In this document: one piece after another, positions 60,469-64,000 of the stretch
Layout of the letters: every line of letters starts with the position of its first letter
Numbering within the stretch: the stretch's first letter is position 1
Assembly (NCBI RefSeq): GCF_003254475.1
Contig: NZ_QFYQ01000003.1
Span: 38,342-102,341, forward strand
Direction: 5' to 3'
DNA: 64,000 nt
Origin: Phenylobacterium soli
GTDB lineage: Bacteria; Pseudomonadota; Alphaproteobacteria; Caulobacterales; Caulobacteraceae
Made by a program: the position numbers and the translations under genes
Notes under the pieces: model-generated
Databases searched by the model: none
Told to the model about the DNA's origin: nothing
The model's input: only the letters and a program-made list of their open reading frames with translations

Positions 60469-60542
60469 ATGGGTGAAGCATTGTGGCGATGCATCGGTCT
60501 CCAAAACCGCCGAGGGCAGTTCGATTCTGCCCACCCATGCCA
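60469..60542 (+). tRNA. tRNA-Trp (anticodon CCA)
   Basis: Acceptor ATGGGTG/CACCCAT, discriminator G as usual for Trp, loop CTCCAAA, T stem GGCAG/CTGCC with TTCGATT, CCA encoded. The outer pair of the anticodon stem is T-C. Confidence 0.85.
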
Positions 60543-60547
60543 ATCAC

Positions 60548-60622
60548 AGCACCGTAGCTCAGAGGTAGAGACGCCCGCTCATAACGGGCTGGTCGATGGT
60601 TCGAATCCATCCGGCGCGACCA
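60548..60622 (+). tRNA. tRNA with anticodon CAT (Met or Ile2)
   Basis: Anticodon stem GCCCG/CGGGC with loop CTCATAA, T stem GATGG/CCATC with TTCGAAT, CCA encoded. The acceptor stem AGCACCG/CGGCGCG has two mismatches, which makes charging uncertain. It lacks initiator-type G-C pairs. Confidence 0.75.
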
Positions 60623-60623
60623 C

Positions 60624-60699
60624 GGCGACGTGTTGAAACCGGAAATCATGCGGTGTTCCGAACGCCGCGTTGGAGGTTCAAGTCCTCCCGTCGCTGCCA
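60624..60699 (+). tRNA. tRNA-Arg (anticodon CCG)
   Basis: Acceptor GGCGACG/CGTCGCT, anticodon stem CGGTG/CGCCG with loop TTCCGAA, T stem GGAGG/CCTCC, CCA encoded. Only one base separates it from the previous tRNA, implying a joint precursor. Confidence 0.8.
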
Positions 60700-60703
60700 T
60701 TTC

Positions 60704-60779
60704 CGGGGCGTAGTGTAACGGACAGCACAGCGATCTTCTAAATCGCAGAGAGCAGGTTCGAATCCTGCCGCCTCGGCCA
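60704..60779 (+). tRNA. tRNA-Arg (anticodon TCT)
   Basis: Acceptor CGGGGCG/CGCCTCG, anticodon stem GCGAT/ATCGC with loop CTTCTAA, T stem GCAGG/CCTGC with TTCGAAT, CCA encoded. Reads AGA and AGG, codons that are rare in high-GC hosts. Confidence 0.85.
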
Positions 60780-60784
60780 ATCCC

Positions 60785-61102
60785 TTAGAAGCTCACGCTC
60801 GGTGGCGTGATCATCGGCCCATTGGGCTGGAACGGCGTCTGCGCCTGCGGGGCGCCCATGCCCGGAAGGCCCTGCATCATCTTCTGGAAGCCGGTCATGG
60901 CGTTCTGTGGAGCGCCCATCAGGTTACGCCCCGCCTGCATGAATTGGTGGCCGATGAACGAGCCGTCCGGGTTCGCTTGGTGAAAGGCTTTCGCCTTGTC
61001 CATGAACGCCTTCATCGTCTGCGGATCGGGCGTGTCGAAGGTCGGCGTCGCGAACTGCGTCGATTGGTTCAGAGCCTGGGCAAGGTATTGCGACTGGTTC
61101 AT
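60785..61102 (-). CDS. Phage hypothetical protein, 105 aa
   Basis: Gln/Met/Pro-rich: YLAQALNQSTQFATPTFDTPDPQTMKAFMDKAKAFHQAN, later LPGMGAPQAQTPFQPNGPM. Convergent with the plus-strand tRNAs. Probably a minor virion or fibre-cluster protein. Confidence 0.55.
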   Translation of the reverse strand: MNQSQYLAQALNQSTQFATPTFDTPDPQTMKAFMDKAKAFHQANPDGSFIGHQFMQAGRNLMGAPQNAMTGFQKMMQGLPGMGAPQAQTPFQPNGPMITPPSVSF

Positions 61103-61111
61103 CCGTCTCTC

Positions 61112-61741
61112 CTATCGAAGGGCCGCAAGCCACGCTTCGCCGTTGGTCGTCGCCCCGAAGGTCCAACTCACATTCCCCGCGGTCGGGTAGGAACTTGGCG
61201 GGTCGTAATCGGACAGGCGAAGGGAGCCGAAGACCGTTCCGGCGACCGACTCCCGCGTGTTCGTCACTGTCGGCCCCGTGGGGGCGCTTGAGCCCTGATG
61301 GAAGCAGCCGGCCAGAACCCCGCTCTCGCTTCCGTTCTTCACGAACCCGGAGACCGTTACGCCGGTGGCAGAAGCGGCCTTCGCCGTGGTTTGCAGGATG
61401 GCCGTGGTCGGGCCGCGATAGATCCCATAGGCGGTGATGCAGCCGCCGGCCGTGTTGACGCTTACGCTGCCGGTGGAAATGTCACCGGAGGTCAGGGCGC
61501 GGTAGTAGAGCGCGCCGTTGAACCCGTCCCACGGCGTCCGAGCCGGCATGGCCTGCGCCGTGTAGCCGGTGACGTCCACGCCCTGGTGGGTTTTCCAGAT
61601 GACGCACAGGTCGCCCGCCTGGGCGCCGCTGTAGGACACCGAGAACGTGCCGTTGGAATACCCGCCGCCCCCGCCAACGAAGGTCGCCGCGCCCGCGCCG
61701 CCCTGCCCCCACAGCGAGGCAAGCTTGATCGCTATGCTCAT
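61112..61741 (-). CDS. Putative fibre/adhesin protein, 209 aa
   Basis: ATG 61741 overlaps the preceding stop (ATGA). Beta-rich with Gly loops (GGAGAATFVGGGGGYSNGTFSVSYSGAQAGDLCVIW) and AWLAALR at the end. The pattern is that of small phage surface or fibre-tip proteins. Host-binding role inferred. Confidence 0.55.
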   Translation of the reverse strand: MSIAIKLASLWGQGGAGAATFVGGGGGYSNGTFSVSYSGAQAGDLCVIWKTHQGVDVTGYTAQAMPARTPWDGFNGALYYRALTSGDISTGSVSVNTAGGCITAYGIYRGPTTAILQTTAKAASATGVTVSGFVKNGSESGVLAGCFHQGSSAPTGPTVTNTRESVAGTVFGSLRLSDYDPPSSYPTAGNVSWTFGATTNGEAWLAALR

Positions 61742-62406
61742 GCGAACGACAAGCCGCCCACCGAGCCATAGACCGTCGTCCCGCCGTCGAAAGTCACGAA
61801 GCCGACCAGGTGGATTCCGTTCGGAAACGTCGGAGTGACGCCGCCCGGCCACTTGACCGCCGCCGGCCAGGTCGGGGTCGCGCTGGAGCTGACCGTCAGC
61901 AGGAGCAGAAGCCCCTGGCCCTTGCTCGACGTGATCCCGGTAAAGGTGAAGGTCGTCCCCGCCGAGATGGATTTGGTCTGATACTCGGCCACAGACCAAT
62001 CAATGGACGTCGCCGCGATGGCCTGGACGTTCTGGGCCACCGAGCCCGAGAAGGTCATGCCGCCTGTGATCGTCGGAGCGCTGGACGCCGCAGCCCCGAG
62101 GTTGGTGCGCGCCGTCGTGGCGTTGGAGACCTCGGAGAAGTTGTTGGCCACCTGGAAGACGGCGCCCGAGCCCAGCAGGGCCGCAGACCCAAGTCCGAGG
62201 TTGGCCCTAGCCGACGACGCGGAGTTCAGATCCGATAGGTTGTTGGTGACGGTGAGGTAGGACGAGCCCAGCGCCGTGATGACGAGGTTCTTGAACGTCA
62301 GGAAGGTCAGCTTCTTGAGCGGGCCGCCGGTCGGATAGATGGCCAACAGGTCGGCGTCGGACGCCGTTGTCGTGCTCGTGAGCTGGGAATAGTCCTTGTC
62401 CGCCAT
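61738..62406 (-). CDS. Phage fibre-type protein, 222 aa
   Basis: N-terminus DYSQLTSTTTASDADLLAIYPTGGPLKKLTF is an anchoring pattern of fibre proteins; the middle has repeats NNLSDLNSASSARANLGLGSAA and NNFSEVSNATTARTNLGAAA, the well-known SDLxxxxxARxNLGL fibre repeat; the end is a beta domain. Trimeric surface fibre likely. Confidence 0.75.
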   Translation of the reverse strand: MADKDYSQLTSTTTASDADLLAIYPTGGPLKKLTFLTFKNLVITALGSSYLTVTNNLSDLNSASSARANLGLGSAALLGSGAVFQVANNFSEVSNATTARTNLGAAASSAPTITGGMTFSGSVAQNVQAIAATSIDWSVAEYQTKSISAGTTFTFTGITSSKGQGLLLLLTVSSSATPTWPAAVKWPGGVTPTFPNGIHLVGFVTFDGGTTVYGSVGGLSFA

Positions 62407-62447
62407 GGGCCGAGTGTGGCCCGGACGGTAGGGCTCTCAGCGGCGCG

Positions 62448-62801
62448 CTAGGGCGAGTTCTTGATGATCGCGTAGTTATAAGTGCTCGTATCTCCCGCCG
62501 TCCCCGCGACAGTGAAACCGGTCGCGGCCGTGATGGTCTTGATCGCCGGAACCGCCCCGACCGTGCCGCCGACCGTGTTCAGCGAAATGATGATCGCGTC
62601 GGAGATGGCCACCGACGTATTGCTGACGGTGACTGGCGTCGCTCCGTTCAGCACGAAGGTTCCCACCGGGCCGTTGGCGCCCTGCTTAAGGGTTCGAAGC
62701 CCCGTCACCGTGGTTTTCTTGGTCGTCCCGCCCTGGACAACAGGAACGCTCTCCGTCCCGTCCAGCGTGGATGCGGAGGAAAGCGCCGATATCTTTGTCA
62801 T
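62448..62801 (-). CDS. Phage fibre-type protein, 117 aa
   Basis: KISALSSASTLDGTESVPVVQGGTTKKTTV is the fibre-base motif also seen in the neighbouring gene; the rest is Thr/Val/Ala beta. ATG 62801 overlaps the stop of the small upstream gene (ATGA). Confidence 0.7.
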   Translation of the reverse strand: MTKISALSSASTLDGTESVPVVQGGTTKKTTVTGLRTLKQGANGPVGTFVLNGATPVTVSNTSVAISDAIIISLNTVGGTVGAVPAIKTITAATGFTVAGTAGDTSTYNYAIIKNSP

Positions 62802-62974
62802 GGATCTAGCTCCAGAAGCGCTCCGGCCTCGGTCTCCAGCGGCACATACAGCTCATCGGTGATGTCGGCCGCGGTCAGCAGGTTCAGGGCGTCCCCGACC
62901 GAGCCGAGCAGCGCGTTGAGCTGCTGCTGGAAGCTCGGCAGGGACTTGATTGCGGGGATCGCATAACCAGCCAT
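62798..62974 (-). CDS. Phage small protein, 58 aa
   Basis: ATG 62974; the TGA at 62800-62798 overlaps the next start. Sequence AGYAIPAIKSLPSFQQQLNALLGSVGDALNLL is helical. Short but supported by the ATGA coupling and the consistent reading direction. Confidence 0.55.
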   Translation of the reverse strand: MAGYAIPAIKSLPSFQQQLNALLGSVGDALNLLTAADITDELYVPLETEAGALLELDP

Positions 62975-63060
62975 GCGTCAGATGATGGCCGATAATCTCA
63001 GGCCCTCAGGGGAACGCGCGACCTTGACTTTAACCACGCTACTCGCCCTAGTTGCGGGCC

Positions 63061-63873
63061 ATGACTGACTTGACCGCGGCCGAGAGCCACTTCGCGTTCG
63101 GCGAGAACTGGAAGTCGTTCCTCGGAACCTTGGACGACGAACGGATCACCCAGGCCGAGGCTGGGCTTCGCAGGCTATTTCCGGGCGGCGAGCTTAAGGG
63201 GAAGACCTTCCTCGACATCGGCTCGGGCTCGGGGCTCTCGTCCCTTGCCGCCCTGAAACTCGGCGTGAAGTCCCTCGTCGCAACCGACATCGACCGCCAC
63301 TCTGTCGAGGCGACGGCCGGGCTACTCTCGCGCCTTGCCCCTGGCGGTCCGTGGGCGGCCGAGGAGCGCAGCGTCTTCGACCTCGCGCCTTCCGATGGCC
63401 GGTTCGATGTCGTCTATTCGTGGGGCGTCCTGCACCACACGGGCGACATGTGGCGGGCCGTCGAGACCGCCGCCTCGATGGTGAAACCCGGCGGCCTCTT
63501 TGCCGTGGCGCTCTACCGGAAGACCGGGATGTGTGGCTTCTGGAAGATCGAGAAGCGCTTCTACTCTCGTGCGCCTCGATGGGCGCAAACGCCGATCCGA
63601 TGGGCCTACATGAGCGCCCGCTTCGTGACCGACTTCATTCGCTTCAAGCCGATCATCCGCACCATTCGCAATTACCGAAGCCAGCGGGGGATGAGCTGGT
63701 CGCACGACGCGCACGATTGGCTTGGCGGCTATCCTTACGAGTCCGCCGCGCCGCCCGTGATCCGGGAGAGGATCTCGGCCATGGGGTTCTCGCTTGAGCG
63801 GGAATTCCTGCGCCCGGCTGGATTGGGCCTTTGGGGCTCCGGCTGCGACGAGTTCGTGTTCAGGAAGCGCTAG
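63061..63873 (+). CDS. SAM-dependent methyltransferase (class I)
   Basis: 270 residues from the ATG at 63061. Motif I is FLDIGSGSGLSSLAALKLG, motif II ATDIDRHSVEA, and motif III/IV DVVYSWGVLHHTGDMWRAVETAASMVKPGG, as in UbiE/Methyltransf_11 enzymes. The C-terminal part has several aromatic helices. Plus strand, unlike the structural genes; a TTGACT -35-like hexamer lies 35 bp upstream. Could act on a lipid, glycan or DNA-independent small molecule. Confidence 0.8.
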   Translation: MTDLTAAESHFAFGENWKSFLGTLDDERITQAEAGLRRLFPGGELKGKTFLDIGSGSGLSSLAALKLGVKSLVATDIDRHSVEATAGLLSRLAPGGPWAAEERSVFDLAPSDGRFDVVYSWGVLHHTGDMWRAVETAASMVKPGGLFAVALYRKTGMCGFWKIEKRFYSRAPRWAQTPIRWAYMSARFVTDFIRFKPIIRTIRNYRSQRGMSWSHDAHDWLGGYPYESAAPPVIRERISAMGFSLEREFLRPAGLGLWGSGCDEFVFRKR

Positions 63874-63889
63874 GGCGATTATATACTTT

Positions 63890-63945
63890 GCAAACCCGAT
63901 GAAGCTGTGGGGGACCTATATACATCTGTGACCCATCGGGTTTGC
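63890..63945. repeat. Perfect 12-bp inverted repeat near the window's right end
   Basis: GCAAACCCGATG (63890-63901) and CATCGGGTTTGC (63934-63945), spacer 32 nt. TATATAC also occurs twice, once before each arm (about 63880 and 63918). It could be a terminator of the methyltransferase gene or a repressor site. No U-run follows, so termination is uncertain. Confidence 0.5.
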
Positions 63946-64000
63946 GTCAGGCCGGGTTAGGCGCCAAGCTCTCAACCGGGGAATGAACCGGGGGGCTTAT

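Larger units (their letters stand above)
39172..64000. mobile_element. Prophage (left part), short-tailed phage type, right end outside window
   Basis: From an HNH gene at the edge to the end of the window the genes are phage-type: spanins, SAR endolysin, ejection proteins, head-completion proteins, capsid, scaffold, fibres and tRNAs, almost all on the minus strand with ATGA/TGATG couplings. P22-like head genes and large ejection proteins without a tape measure point to a podovirus. Terminase, portal, integrase and repressor are not seen, so the element continues to the right. The exact left attachment site is undefined, somewhere near 39.14-39.17 kb. Confidence 0.8.

Overview
The window is high-GC chromosomal DNA of an alphaproteobacterium, most likely Caulobacteraceae (Phenylobacterium/Caulobacter-like). 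I infer this from a DnaG whose primase zinc ligands are replaced as in other Alphaproteobacteria, a dnaG-rpoD arrangement, an ScfR/RamB-type regulator, and DUF6644/DUF6152 membrane and secreted proteins. No database search was possible; the genus is a guess.

Layout. 1-3.3 kb: tail of an AtuA-like gene, a KDG kinase, an ScfR/RamB-type regulator and a divergent MerR regulator. 3.4-12.7 kb: a respiratory cluster made of a MarR regulator, a CtaG-type oxidase assembly protein, a lipoprotein PQQ alcohol dehydrogenase with the DYD (lanthanide-type) motif, a lipoprotein cytochrome c, a CoxMNOP-like oxidase with subunit II fused to cytochrome c, and a convergent OprB porin. A 13-bp palindrome ATCGTGNNRCGAT stands in front of the MarR gene, the oxidase operon and the porin, so the three units look like one MarR regulon. 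12.7-39.1 kb: ordinary host genes, including hydrolases, an SDR, tRNA-Ile2, panD, YbhB, a serine hydrolase, a 74-residue flagellar-rod-like protein, a DUF6644 pair, CrcB with DUF190, an MFS carrier, DUF6152, a TIGR02466 oxygenase, a DUF318 permease, GH1, DUF7064 and DUF6151 proteins, rpoD, dnaG, a glycosyltransferase, an ECF41 sigma module and a HAD phosphatase.

39.17 kb to the right edge: part of a prophage, almost all on the minus strand. Read in transcription order (right to left) it has fibre-type proteins, a seven-gene tRNA island, scaffold, major capsid protein, a glycan-modification pair (glycosyltransferase-DUF115 fusion plus FkbM methyltransferase), P22-like head-completion proteins, a GNAT, an S74-type chaperone-bearing tail protein, two large ejection-type proteins (one with a SleB-like hydrolase domain), and a lysis/accessory cassette with a SAR endolysin, nested Rz/Rz1 spanins and an Acb2/Tad1-like cyclic-nucleotide sponge. 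An HNH endonuclease marks the left edge. Terminase, portal, integrase and the right attachment site are not in the window. The architecture is that of a short-tailed phage, because no tape measure or sheath is seen.

Points that deserve attention are the palindrome-defined PQQ/oxidase regulon, the oxidase subunit I that lacks two canonical proton-channel residues, the phage glycan-modification module inside the head operon, the Acb2-like protein, the divergent tRNA island, and a tail gene that seems to begin with ATT. No CRISPR array, insertion sequence or rRNA was seen.
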